A stretch of 64,000 bases of DNA from Typha latifolia (GCA_019914945.1 CM034108.1:6210001-6274000), one strand, 5' to 3'; counted from the first letter of the stretch, positions 43,356-54,462 are shown. A program made the numbers and translations. Notes: a model not told the origin generated them from the sequence alone.

Positions 43356-43587
43356 CTGGAGGAGTTGTGGTTGCCGAGATTTCGGGCTCCCCACTACCTC
43401 CCTCACAGGTAGAGTTTTCTAGTCATGGCTGGCCGAATTATATCATGGCTAGCAGTGCTAGTGCCGCAAGGCAGTGGAGGGCGGCTAGTAGGACCTCTGT
43501 CAAGGCTTGGATCGAGTCCTTGATGGTAGTTTGGATCTCTCCTTTGAATTCTCCTTCGATGATTCCCTCAACGAGTCGTAATGCGAA
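43356..43587 (-). pseudogene. Unidentified reading frame, right part
   Basis: The minus strand reads VEGIIEGEFKGEIQTTIKDS, then QALTEVLLAALHCLAALALL, then after two stops continues towards TTTPPAMVVKPPPLQ across the A3 TSD. The first part is a likely amphipathic helix. The plus strand is also open for about 77 codons. No family recognised. Confidence 0.35.
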
Positions 43588-43822
43588 CCTGATATAGGCG
43601 TTCGAACGCGCCCGATCGCGTTCGAATGCACATTTCGCGTTCTCTAATTTTACAAACCTGATGCAGGCGTTCGTAAGCGCGTTCGAACGCACTTACCCGC
43701 ATTTGAACGCGAACTATAGAAAACTTATTTTTCTCTAAAATAAAACACTAAAACAAGATTAAAAGACACCCCTAAAGTATATCCATGCTCAAGACGACAT
43801 CGGTGAAATCCGAATCGTATCA
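43588..43822 (-). repeat. A5: half of an A-type LTR
   Basis: From TGATACGATTCGGATTTCAC on the minus strand (43822) through the U3 to the GTTCGAACGC array, where it ends near 43588. The TATA, U5 and the rest of an element are absent. Confidence 0.75.
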
Positions 43823-44340
43823 ATATTATTATGTTGTTTTTACTAGATTAGACACCAATACATAATTTGGAAGGCAACCTCATAAGGAATTATCAATAAA
43901 ATTATCAAGTTATCCTTTCTTCTCCTCTCTAGACTAAAACCTTCTCCCTCCTCTCTCAAGCTCTAGTCGTGCGCCATCGACGCCGATTACCCCTAGCCTC
44001 CCTCGTGTATCAGATCCTCCCTTCTTCTTGGGACACTGACTCACTTCTCCCTCCTCTTTCTTCACCCTGTAGCCCTCGGGCAATCCCTATTTTAACCCAC
44101 ATCCACTCCATCTCCACCATTACCATCACCAACCCCTTCGCCAATACTCCACCGTATTGTACCCCTAGTAGTGATCCGAATCTATGAAGAGCATAAATAC
44201 CAAAAATATAGATCAAGAAGTTACAGATCAAATCCATCTAGTTTAGTATTTTTTTTATGATGATACAATATCTGCCGAATATTCTCCTCAGACTGTACGG
44301 ACTGCCTTCCTACACCGAAGCTTGATTTGGTGGCCGAATT

Positions 44341-44519
44341 CAGTTCATAAAATTTCTAGAAGAAGGGAAGAAGAAGGCCACGTGGAAGAAACTCCTTAAA
44401 GAACTCGAGCGGATACACATCTACCAGAGATTGAAGCACGACGCGAGGAAATGATTCCATCACCATCTACCAGAGCGACAACGGCCCAGATCCCTGATGT
44501 CAACCATCTCATCCTCAAC
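44341..44519 (+). pseudogene. E leader and gag N-terminus
   Basis: An open frame from about 44420 reads [20 protein letters not shown] then [11 protein letters not shown]. It continues in the same frame at 47620 (with one stop) as EAMRHQGYHGLEVVELNPQP. No typical PBS was found upstream. Confidence 0.5.
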
Positions 44520-44871
44520 TGATACCCGGCCCTCAAGTCAAGCTTACTAAATATAGTCGCCCCTGTAAGCTCGTCCAGTAACTCCTCGATAACCGAAATA
44601 GGATACGCTATGTCCCATCCTTTTTTTGCACCAATAGCACAGGGGATGAGTATGAGCTATGACTTGGTTGAATGAGGCATTGCTCCAACATCTCAACTAC
44701 AATCTTTGAGAAAACTTCTTTCTGCACATGCGGATACCGATATGGCCTCACGTTCGCCAGTGCAGCCCTTGGTACAATCTCTATACAATGGTCCGCCGCT
44801 CTCCTCGATGGCAACTCTTCTGGCTCCTCAAATAGTCCAGAAAAATTATCTAATAAAATTAGACAATTCAA
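44520..44871 (-). pseudogene. B4 RT, N-terminal part
   Basis: The minus strand reads [60 protein letters not shown] and, after a gap, [16 protein letters not shown]. The YRALN region is deleted and the catalytic FFDD box lies beyond the truncation. Confidence 0.75.
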
Positions 44872-45382
44872 TAGTAGTACCTAAACTCGTTTGAGGCTCA
44901 TCTCCTACTGGTCCTAACTGAAGAAGATAGGCCGAATTATACGCACAAGGCAGCCCCACCATAGGCTGCATCATAGGAATCGGCGAAGACCGAATGCCAT
45001 CAAGCCGCACATCTTTGTTTCCTTGTTTAAATTTCATCCATATGCTCCGGAAATCAAATGTGACGGGTCCCAAGCTTTGTAGCCACTGAGTACCAAGGAC
45101 AATGTTCGCTCCTAAACAAATGATGTCGTGTTCTTGCACCCGTATACCAACCCGGCGACACAAGCTCTCCTCCTTAAGCTTCATGCCATCTCCATTAGCA
45201 ACGTCAAATCCTGTGGTCGGTTTGGCATCCAACCCCAATATCCTCACTAATCTCTCATCTAGAAAGTTATGTGTACTCCCCAAATCGATGAGGATATGCA
45301 CACAATGCTTTCTAACAAGTCCGTCTACTCGTAATGTCCTCGGCGTGAAAGTACCTGAATGTCCTCGGCGTGAAAGTACCCA
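44846..45382 (-). pseudogene. B4 retropepsin
   Basis: Active-site region VHILIDLGSTHNFLDERLVR (D-L-G instead of D-S-G), then GFDVANGDGMKLKEESLCRR and GTQWLQSLGPVTFDFRSIWM; continuous to the stop at about 44848. Upstream a 25-bp tandem duplication (45336-45360 and 45361-45380, second copy partial) shifts the frame between the gag end and protease. Confidence 0.78.
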
Positions 45383-46577
45383 AATATACATGCATCGATA
45401 TTTCAGCTTGTATATCTTCCTCCGCACCCTCCTCAACGGCCTCCTGATGGACCTCCTCTCGACACTTTCCATTATCAACAACCTTATCATCCTCCTCAAG
45501 ACCGTCAATAAGCGTCACACTCACGATCGGTTTAGTACACCGATAACCGGGGGTGAAACGCTCATCACATCGAAAGCAAAGGCCCTTTGCTCTTCGCTCC
45601 GCCACTTGGGCAGGTGTGAGAGTTCGAACATGGGGTCTTGTGCCTCCTCTAACATTGGAAGAATGTTTCAAAGGTGGTCATGGTCTAGTACTCGCAGCCG
45701 CTGTTTTTTAACCTGTAGAATTTCCAGCCAGCGTTCTAGGTGCAAACCACCCATCTTGGTTGCCCCAATTAGTTTTTGCTGCCATCTTGAGAGCCTTATG
45801 TTTTTGCTCCATCATCACGGCCTTCTCAAAGGCCTCCTCAAGAGTAGTAGGACAAAGAGCATGAACATCTACCTGAATTTTATCCCGCAGCCCTGAAATA
45901 AATGTGCTCATTAATGTCGATTCGGGCCAAGGTGGCTCACAACGACTACTAACTTTTTCAAACTCAGTTTGGTACTCCAATATGGTCATCCTCTGAACCA
46001 TCTTGCTTAATGTGGCAGCAAAATCTTCATATCTCACTGTTCTAAATCTACGTGTAATCCTCCTATAAAAATCAGCCCAACCGATAAATCCTCCTCGAAT
46101 AACCGATCTAAACCAATGCAATGCCATTTCTCGAAGGTGAAAACTTGCCATCTGGACCTTTGCATCTTTCGCTGTACCTTGACAATCAAAATATTGTTCA
46201 ACTTGAAACACCCAATCCGTTGGATCACTGCCTTGGAATTTTAGAAAGTCCAAGCATGCGGTTCTCCCCCGAATAGTATTGTCGGGTTCGCGAAAGATCA
46301 TTGGTTCAAGCCTAAACCTTAGGGCATGTGGATCACCTTCTCTAAATCCTCGAGCACGTCCATCACCATCTCCAAAGGGATCAACCTTAGCTTCAAAGTG
46401 CCAATCCTCCTCATCAACGAAGCTCATTGGTGCCGCACGCCTCTCGAGTTCCACAATCGCCGGTCTTGGGTTTTGTAACGGAGTTGGGGGATGATGTGTA
46501 GGCATAGGTAAGAAGGGATCATTGACACTCACTTGACGCACATGGACCTGTGGGGTATCAGTTCGATGAGGTCCCAC
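45312..46577 (-). pseudogene. B4 gag, best preserved gag of the B family
   Basis: An open frame of 289 codons (46577-45708) covers PHRTDTPQVHVRQVSVNDPF, an Arg/Gly-rich stretch, and the capsid (FLKFQGSDPTDWVFQVEQYF, SFHLREMALHWFRSVIRGGF, RRFRTVRYEDFAATLSKMVQ, SGLRDKIQVDVHALCPTTLE). After a stop, 45671-45312 gives the basic region and zinc knuckle CFRCDERFTPGYRC (the usual His replaced by Tyr). The N-terminus upstream of 46577 is out of frame. Confidence 0.82.
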
Positions 46578-46770
46578 CGTTGGTCCTTCTTGAAATTCTG
46601 ATCGTCGTTGAGGAGATGAGTCGGTCCTGCCATGGTCGCTCTAAAGGAATCGGCCTCACGGTTAGGGTCATCGTGGATTAAGTCTTCCCTTGTTGGTGTG
46701 CTCTCCATAGATCTCCTTGTTGATGTCATCTTCTTTGTTTCAACCATTAAAGGAGGTCTGAGATTCGCCT

Positions 46771-47614
46771 GCTCTGATACCACTTGATAAGGCTCTAATA
46801 CCACTTGATAGGTCACAGAACAATTACTTAAAGATCTAAATTTATTGTAGAAAGCAGTCCGTACAACTAAGGAAATATATTTACCAAATATTCTCCTATA
46901 GTTAGAAAATTATGAAACTAAGTAGACTCGATCCGTAACTCTCTGATCTACAACTTTTATATTTTTGCCCTTCACAGATTCGAACAAAAACTGGGACAAA
47001 AATACAGAATAACATGGATGATGGTGGTAGTGACGTGTGGAGTGGATGTTAGGGTTATAGATGGGTATGAAGATGGAGGTGGATGGTTGATGTGATTAAG
47101 GAATATAGATGAAGGAAACGAAATGGTCGAGATCCCAAAGAAGAGGGGGGCTCGACAGTCTAGGGAGATTAGAAGTTAGGAGAAACCTTGCCAACGGTAG
47201 AAGTGGAAGGATGGTGAAGAAGGAGGAGGGAGATTATGATAGATAGATGATAGAGAGGCAAAAAATCAATATTCCAATAGCATAATGAATTTGGTTGTCA
47301 TCCACATATATATAGAGGCTACCCAACAAGTCCTAAAATAATAAGTAACCCTAATTTTAGAGGATTCCCGCCAATCGCATTCGAACGCGCCCGATCGCGT
47401 TCAAACGCACAAAAGGCGTTCTCTGAATGTGCGAACGGGCATTCGAACTTGTCCGACCGCGTTCGAACGCACAATATGCATTCTCTATATTTGCGAACCT
47501 GATGCAAGCATTCGAACGCGACCCCTCCTGCATTCGAATGCGACCTACAGGAATTTTATTTTAATAAAAATAAATAACTAATGTAATAAGAAAAGATCCT
47601 AACTAAATGTATCA
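46771..47614 (-). repeat. B4 5' LTR and tandem PBS
   Basis: On the minus strand the LTR begins TGATACATTTAGTTAGGATC at 47614 and its U5 ends CTATCA at 46806, or 21 bp later at 46785 if the first PBS-like copy belongs to it. PBS-like copies TGGTATTAGAGCC (46803-46791) and TGGTATCAGAGC (46782-46771) lie 21 bp apart. The GTTCGAAC-type array is at 47560-47370 and the TATATATA box near 47310. Confidence 0.8.
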
Positions 47615-47619
47615 CCAAC

Positions 47620-49192
47620 CTTAGGTAGCCTCATCTAGAGGCCATGAGGCATCAAGGATATCATGGTCTAGAGGTGGTAGAGTTGAATCCTCAACCAGCA
47701 CCACTTGGATGCCACCCGAGGGCCAAACTGGTGGATTGGGCGGACTCCGAACATGATGATTTCTTCCACAATGTTGTTGACCAGAGGAGACCCTTCCACA
47801 ATCCTGAGCAACACCCTCGACCCATTAGAGGGGGTTAGGGCTTGGACCCACATCAAGAGAATGCCATTCAAGGCCAGACTGCACATGTGGAATTTCCAAA
47901 ATTCAAAAGCGACGACCTGACTGAGTAGATAGATATATATGGCAAAGAGTTACTTCACTCGGCAAGGTACCCCTAAGAACAAGAAGGTTCTACTGGCCTT
48001 GATTCATCTGGAGGAGTCAGCCTTTCCTGGTTTAGGACAACAGATGCACAACACAAGGTGAACACGTGGCAAAATTTTAGCGTTAAAATTTACTAATGTT
48101 TTGGTACCTCTGGATTTAAGGATTACCATGCCTTGCTGACAAAGACTGTTAAGAAGACAATAGTGGACTCTTTTAAAGATGAGGTCAAGAGAATAAGTGG
48201 CAAGTGTGTTCCTCCTTGGTCAGACCTACAGCTGAAATCCATCTTCATTGTTGGACTATGGCATGCCATCTGGGCTAATGTGAGGGCATTGCATCTAACC
48301 ATGCTGAAGCAAGCTATTGAGGATGCTCTCTTGATGGAGGAAGTATACGAAGTTGCGGTCGATAGCAAGGAGTTTGTGGACCAATAGAGATGGATGGACA
48401 GCAGCACTTCCACCAGAAGCCACAGCATACTCAGTGGCGGGCAACCAAATCACAACTGGTTCATTAAGTTAAAGGGCACCACTTTGGGTGTCCAATGATG
48501 TGAAGGGTGCTGTCAAGACTCTTGAGAGAGCCCTAACACCTGCCCAGATCGAGGAAAGAAAGGTAGAAGAATTATGTTCCAAGTGTGACGAGAAATTTAT
48601 TCTAGGGCATCGATGTGCAAAACCAATAGGTACCGTTATGTTGATTGACGGACTCAAAGGTGCTGAAGAGAATCCATACTTAGATGGTCTAGAGCATGAT
48701 ACCGCTACTGAAGAGAGTCTAGAGGATGTCGAGGAGGAGCTAGAGGTCGAGGACATGAAGACGGAGATCTCATTCCATGCCTATTTCGGCGCCACCGCAC
48801 CGAAGACCCTACGAGTGGATGAAAACATCAAGAAGGCCACTATGTGCATCCTAATTGACACCGAGAGCATGCACAACTTCTTGGATGAGCATTGGTTCAG
48901 AAGCTAGGCTTGGTGACTGACCTTATTGTGGGATTCGAGGTGGCCATTGGAGATGGAACAAAGCTCAAGACTGAAGGTGTGTGCAGTAGAGTCCAATTGT
49001 GGGTGCAAGTTCACATTGGAATTTTACCCTATTGCATTGCGAGGAGCAAACGTTGTGCTTGGAACTCAGTGGCTGCAAAGTTTAGGACCTATAACGTTTG
49101 ACTTCAATGAGCTTTGGCTCACATTCAGGTTCAATGGGCGAAGGGTGAGGCTAGAAGAAGGCATTCGACCCACAAACGACACTAGTTTCTAG
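47620..49192 (+). pseudogene. E gag and retropepsin (broken)
   Basis: Gag: VEFPKFKSDDLTE near 47890, an open stretch 48133-48387 (VKRISGKCVPPWSDLQLKSI, IWANVRALHLTMLKQAIEDA). Zinc knuckle CSKCDEKFILGHRCAKP at about 48575, acidic linker, ISFHAYFGATAPKTLRVDEN, protease MCILIDTESMHNFLDEHW (D-T-E instead of D-S-G), then LRGANVVLGTQWLQSLGPIT. It groups with A and B gag but has a different N-terminus and many substitutions. Confidence 0.72.
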
Positions 49193-50246
49193 CTCCTATC
49201 GGGTTTCCCGAGTTCCCATGATGTTGCTTACATGTTGCAGCTGGCCCCTATTGATGTAGAGACGAGCGGAGGCTCACGTATACCCTCTAATATTGCTGAG
49301 TTGTTGCTGGAATTTCAAACCTTGTTCGAGGAGCCAAAAGGTCTGCCCCGGCACGCGACATTAACCATCGTATCGAGATAGTCCTGGGGGGTAGTCCAGC
49401 AAACATTCATCCTTATCGATATCCACATGTCAAAAAGAATCTATATCAAAGATGGTGAGCGAGATGCTAGACTGAGGAATGATCCAACTGAGTAGAAGCG
49501 CTACTCTTCACCAGTTTTCCTTGTGTAGAAGAAGGACGACACTTGGCGGTCTTGTTTGGACTATCGGTGCGCAACTCTATAACTATCAAGGACCGATAAC
49601 CAATACTGGTGATCGAAGAGCTATTGGACGAGTTCGTAGGAGCGGCACATTTCATTAAGCTGGATTTGAGGGCTCGGTAGTACCAAATCTAAGTACACCC
49701 GGCAAATGTGCACAAGACAGCGTTTCAGACTCACGACGGCCACTCTGAGTTTCGAGTGATGTCGTTTGGTCTCACAATGCCTCAGCGACATACCAAACTC
49801 TTATGAATGATGTCTTTCGCCCCTTGTTGTGTCAATATGATTTTGGCATTTTTTTTTATGACATACTTGTCTATAGTTGGACGTGGCAGAATCACTTACG
49901 GCATTTGCGTGAAGTGTTGATTTTGTTGGAGAAAATGGGCTGAAATTGAAGGACTCTAAATGCCTGTGGGGAGAGCCTCAAGTGGAGTATCTTTGACATG
50001 TAATTTTAGCCAATGGAGAGGCAGCGGACCCGAGAAAAATCCCCACGAGTTGCGTGGCTTTCTCGGATTGACCGCCTACTACCACAGGTTCATGGCCAAT
50101 TATGGGAGCATTACTACACCACTTATAGCACTGTTGAGGAAGGATGAATTCAATTGGACGGATAAAGCAATAGCAGCCTTTGAAGACTTGAAGACGGCGA
50201 TGATTTTAGCACCCATTTTAGCCCTACCCGATTTTAGCAAATAATT
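49193..50246 (+). pseudogene. E reverse transcriptase remnant
   Basis: Recognisable words in several frames: DVAYMLQLAPIDVE, LLLEFQTLFEEPKGLP, a decayed VFLV-KKDDTW, a catalytic region reading FYDILVYSWT near 49855, LKLKDSKCLWGEPQVEYL, and near 50050-50240 LRGFLGLTAYYHRFMANYGS and LALPDFSK. It ends where D begins. Confidence 0.7.
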
Positions 50247-51480
50247 GCCACTACATTACCGTTCTGCATTAAAACACAACCTAATCCTTTGCTTGAGGCA
50301 TCACAATACACTTGAAATCCTATTCCACTAGAAGGAATAATCAGGATTGGTGCACAAGTCAATCTTCTTTTTAATTCTGTAAAACTATTTTCACACTCTT
50401 CATTCCACTCAAACCTTTGATTCTTCCGAGTCAACCTAGTAAGAGGCATAGCTATCTTTGCATATCCTTCTACAAACCTCCTATAATACCCTGCCAAACC
50501 AAGAAAACTACGCACTTCCGTGATATTAGTTGGTTGACTCCATTTCAGTACAACATCTATTTTGGACTGATCCACACTAATCCCTTCCTGTGATACTACA
50601 TGTCCTAGGAAGACCACCTGATTTAACTAGAACTCCCATTTTGAAAATTTGGCAAATAACTTCTTTTCTCTTCGGATCTAGAGAATTAACCTCAAGTGAT
50701 ACTCGTGTTCTTCCTCACTAGTTGAATATATTACTATATCATCAATAAAAACTATTACAAACTGATCCAAATAAGGTTGGAAAACTCTATTCATCAGATC
50801 CATGAAAACCGCTGGAGCATTTGTCAATCCAAATGGCATGACTAAAAACTCATAGTGTCCGTATCTAGTACGAAAAGCAGTTTTAGAAATATCCTCCTCA
50901 TGGACTTTTAGCTGATGGTAACCAGTCCTCAAGTCTATTTTAGAGAATACTCTAGCTCCCCTTAACTGGTCAAACAAATCATCAATGCGAGGTAGAGGAT
51001 ATTTATTCTTTATTGTCACTTGGTTCAGCTGTCTATAGTCTATACATAGCCTAAGTGTTCCATCCTTCTTCTTAACAAAAAGAACAGGCGCTCCCCAAGG
51101 AGAGACACTAGGTCTTATAAAGCCTTTCTATAGTAGTTCTTCCAATTGTACCTTAAGTTCTTTCAATTCTATTGGTGCCATTTTGTAGGGGGCTTTAGAA
51201 ATAGGTGAAGTATCAGGAGCTAAATCAATTGAAAAATTTACTTCCCTATCCAAGGGTAATACGGGGAGATCATCTCGGAAAACATCAGGAAACTCTCTAA
51301 CAACTCGGACATCTTCTAATTTGATCTTTTTATCAGTATCTCCTCACAGGCTAGCTAAGACACATGTGCATCCTTTCTTTAATAATCTGCAACCTTCAAA
51401 TGCAGAGATTATCTCTATAGGATTGCTAGATTTATTGCCCTTAATTCTATATTCTGCCCCATCAGCTAAATTCATCACAA
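50247..51480 (-). pseudogene. D reverse transcriptase and RNase H start
   Basis: Minus strand: linker near 51480-51050 ([40 protein letters not shown]), RT core 51019-50678 open ([53 protein letters not shown], catalytic [15 protein letters not shown]), then 50617 onward [39 protein letters not shown] and RNase H start [17 protein letters not shown]. Only a few stops (about 51129, 50676, 50627); it is the least damaged RT in the window. Confidence 0.85.
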
Positions 51481-51834
51481 TTACTTTCTATAGCAATCTA
51501 TATTGGCATGATATTCAGCTAACCAATCAATCCCCAAGATAACATCAAAATTTGTCAATTCTAGTGGCAAAAAATCTACTTTGAACTCCCTATCCCCAAA
51601 ACTAACCGTGCAAAATTTATAAGCAGAATTAATAACAACTGTCTCTCCTACTGGTGTGGCAATCAACAGAACATCCTCTAAAGGTTCCATTTGAATATCG
51701 GAATGGCAAGCAAAAAAACTTGCAATAAAGGAATGTGTGGCACCCGGATCAAATAAAACTCTTGCTGTATGAGAAAATAAATTCAGAGTACCTGTGGCCA
51801 CATCATTAGATGTCAAAGCGTCGTGCTCCATCAT
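51481..51834 (-). pseudogene. D retropepsin
   Basis: A 117-codon frame with the active site ARVLFDPGATHSFIASFF (D-P-G-A-T, the form usual in Tekay-type elements) and flap VVINSAYKFCTVSFGDREFK. It ends FDVILGIDWLAEYHANIDCY, typical of gypsy proteases before RT. It would process Gag-Pol. Confidence 0.85.
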
Positions 51835-52382
51835 TGCGAAGATCCGGCCACCTCTAGACTTTCGACCAGGCTGAAAGGAACCTGCCCCACTAACTCCTCT
51901 GCCTCGACTAGCCGTAGCAGATACCCCAAAAGGTGCAGTTCTAGAAGATGCTGCACTAGTCGTAACCGGGGCGGTGGCGGCACATGGACAGTCACGACGG
52001 ATATGACCAGGCTATCCACACTCATAGCACAAATGTGGGTTAGGGCAATCTCGAAGATGATGACCAAACTTCCCACACCCGAAACAACTAAGACTCCGCA
52101 CTGGTGATCCACCAACAAATCCATTCCCTCTGCCCCCGGACAGTGATCCAGTCACACTAACCTGAGACACTGCTTGGCTAAGTCCTCTAGATCCTCGTGA
52201 ATCAGATCGGTTAATAGATGAACTAGTGCTAGAACTTCCCCGATAAGGATGGTAGGAAAGGCGACGCTATGTCTGCGAAGGCGGTAGTCTCTGGCTTGCA
52301 GAAAGGACCCTAGAACTCCCGCCTCGCCCAGATTGGGTTCTGGATTGCCGAGCTTCCATAGCCCTCTTCTCCTGAATCACCA
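51835..52382 (-). pseudogene. D gag C-terminal part with two zinc knuckles
   Basis: The minus strand continues the gag frame after C1 (IQEKRAMEARQSRTQSGRGG) with Ser/Gly/Arg-rich sequence and two CCHC knuckles, CFGCGKFGHHLRDC and CYEC-x-x-GHIRRDC (52090-52005). A stop replaces one residue of the second knuckle (near 52013). The protease frame follows directly. Confidence 0.8.
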
Positions 52383-53048
52383 TAAAAAACCCCTAGACAC
52401 AAGTATGTATCTAAATACTAGGCAATGATATCACTCGTTCGCTTAAGTAAAAATCCATAGAAATATTAAGAACGAAAGCAGAGACGAACGCCAAGATTTT
52501 AACGTGGAAAAACCCAAATGGGAAAAAAAACCACGGATCCAAACTCGGATCAAAACCAATCACTAGAATAGTAGCAGTTACAAGACTGACTCACAAAAGA
52601 ACCCGTCGATCCAAATGACTTTGTTCCTCTCAGTCTTGCTCGCTAGAACCCACGATTCACTACTTCTCGTGATTGAAGTCTAACCTCAGTAACCCTCGAG
52701 ATTGATCTTTCGTCTAGATAGCCCTTAAGAAGAAATTTTAACTTTTTAATGATAAGTGGAACCTTGTTAGTTGAAGAACCGATGTAGCCTCAAGAAGTCT
52801 CGTTCAATAATACTTCTTCAACCACCCTAGAGATAGGGCATCACAATCCTTATATATAATCTCCAAGATAGAGCCAAATTCAAGTCTTATCCATACTCAC
52901 GAAACGCGGTGTGAACTCAACAGCTTTTCTCCAATAATTTTGCAATTCTTCAAACCAGAGATATTCTAGACTTGTATAAAGCTCATATACATGTAAAAAT
53001 ACACTTAGAATATTTTGTACACATTTGCCAATAATTAAAAACCTAACA
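52383..53048 (-). repeat. C1 3' LTR lacking the palindrome array
   Basis: 666 bp from TAAAAAACCCC to AAAAACCTAACA on the plus strand. Compared with the 998-bp 5' LTR it lacks one block of about 332 bp at 52903/52904 (CTCACGAAA|CGCGGTGTGAAC), exactly the GTTCGAACGC array. The outer TG has become TA. Confidence 0.85.
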
Positions 53049-53062
53049 ATCTCCCCCTTTGG
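53049..53062 (-). promoter_or_regulatory. C1 polypurine tract
   Basis: CCAAAGGGGGAGAT on the minus strand abuts the 3' LTR; it primes plus-strand DNA synthesis. Related tracts (AGGGGGAGT, GGGGGGAG) recur upstream at 53315-53323, 53332-53340, 53386-53398 and 53571-53579, an extended purine-tract arrangement known from Sirevirus elements. Confidence 0.8.
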
Positions 53063-53493
53063 CAATTTGTGACAAAACATCTAGTTTACAAGATATTACA
53101 GAGAATTCAAAAATGAGCATTCAACAAGTCTAGTACTTTTAGCACATCAATCCCTGCAAATAAAAATATACCAAACCAAGATCAAGTGAAAATAACTTGA
53201 AATGAATAATAATCCAAACACAAATTATCAAATAAAAAGTTCACAAGTACTCAAGCAAACAAAGTTCACAAGTATCCACACAAAGATATTTAAGCAGTAA
53301 ACAGAACCTAGTAAACTCCCCCTATGCCATTACTCCCCCTACACTAGTAAACTCCTAAACTCCCACGTCTAAACTCACACTCACTCTCCCCCCTTTTTAG
53401 CACAAATGCCAAAGCCTAGGAACTCGGAGGGAACTGACGATGAAGAATCGACAAGACAGAGTCAAAAACGGTCCCCTGACGTGCTTGCTCAGC

Positions 53494-54462
53494 TCATAAA
53501 TCATTCATGACCGAATGGAGGTCCTGCATCTGAGTGCTAAGCTGATCGAAACGGTCAGAGAACTGTGGTAACTCCCCCTCAGTGTGAGATGAGTCATCGT
53601 CTGAACTGTCGTCAGAAATATCAAGGTGTGTGGAACGTCTAGCGGCGGAAGAGGACGGCTTGAGAGGAGACGACTGATCATGAGCTTGACTCCGCTTAAG
53701 AGTAATCCGATCCAACGGTTTTTGCGAAGTAAGAGAAGGTTCCGTGGCATCCACGCACACCCCACTCTGAGTGCACAAATTTGTAAATATGCCAAACGGC
53801 AACACTTCACGGGGCGCTTCTTTCTGTGCAGCTGTTAGAATGGAATCGTAGATCACCGCAGCCTAATCAATAGAAACTCCCGACAACATCGCATGAAGGA
53901 GGAAGGCACGATCAGGACTAATATTAGAATGGCGAGTCTTGGGGGTGACATTGTACAGACAAAGTAGGTGAAGCATGCGAGCCACTGATGTCAGTTTCGC
54001 ATGAGGCATCATATTGCCCTTCCAACGTTCCCCTTTGATTAACACAGTACCAACAAATTTATTGACATCAGGGAGTGGAGCAGACAACGGATACTGAAAC
54101 TCACCATCAGGAAGTTGAAGTTCTGCATGAATAATATCGGAGTCCACGTAGATCGAAACCCCACGGATAGTAGAACGCATACAGCGTTCTAAAACCGTGG
54201 CATTACTGAAAAATTCCCTAACCACTTCCACATATGCAGTCCCGCTCATCTGACACACGGATAACCATCCTCGCTCAGTAAAGATTTGTTTGATCCCAAA
54301 GGCAGAAAAATCAGAAATGACCACGAGCCGTTCACAAATAACAGGTTGAGTGCCAAAATTGTGTTTGTAACGCCCCGCAGCCGTAGATGTCGAAAACTTG
54401 GGAGCCGAAGTAAGTGAGGAAGGCGGCCTAGGTTTCTTGAAACTGCAGGTTTTTCTAGGCAT
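53494..54462 (-). pseudogene. C1 extra frame, Transposase_32-like plant protein
   Basis: On the sense strand between pol and the 3' LTR. I start it at the ATG 54462-54460 (MPRKTCSFKKPRPPSS). It is open for 199 codons to a single stop (53865-53863) and then in the same frame for about 120 more. The core (FTERGWLSVCQMSGTAYVEV, VREFFSNATVLERCMRST, IRGVSIYVDSDIIHAEL) resembles the 'putative plant transposon protein' domain (Transposase_32) found in extra frames of plant retroelements. The C-terminal part is Ser/Asp-rich (STHLDISDDSSDDDSS) and ends in a possible coiled coil (FDQLSTQMQDLHSVMNDL). Its role is unknown; family assignment is from memory. Confidence 0.6.

Larger units (their letters stand above)
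44515..47619 (-). mobile_element. B4: truncated gypsy insertion with one LTR
   Basis: B4 has a 5' LTR (46785-47614), tandem PBS, gag, protease and the first part of RT, and stops inside RT at 44520 in GGGTATCA. Flanking 5-mers TCAAC (44515-44519) and CCAAC (47615-47619) differ at one base, as in an aged TSD, and its terminal bases are TGATAC...GTATCA. It has no 3' LTR. Confidence 0.7.
43823..50246 (+). mobile_element. Decayed Ty3/gypsy element E, interrupted by B4
   Basis: E comprises a diverged LTR U5-like part (about 43823-44330), a leader and gag N-terminus (to 44519), then, after the B4 insertion, gag, protease and RT (47615-50246). The gag frame is the same on both sides of B4 when one TSD copy is ignored. 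It is more diverged than B1-B4 and full of stops. It is cut at about 50246 against element D. Confidence 0.65.

Noticed and set aside
50240..50250. A TSD or clean insertion at the E-D boundary
   Set aside because: E stops in RNase H and D stops in RNase H head to head with no LTR end on either side, so this is a rearrangement joint rather than an insertion site.
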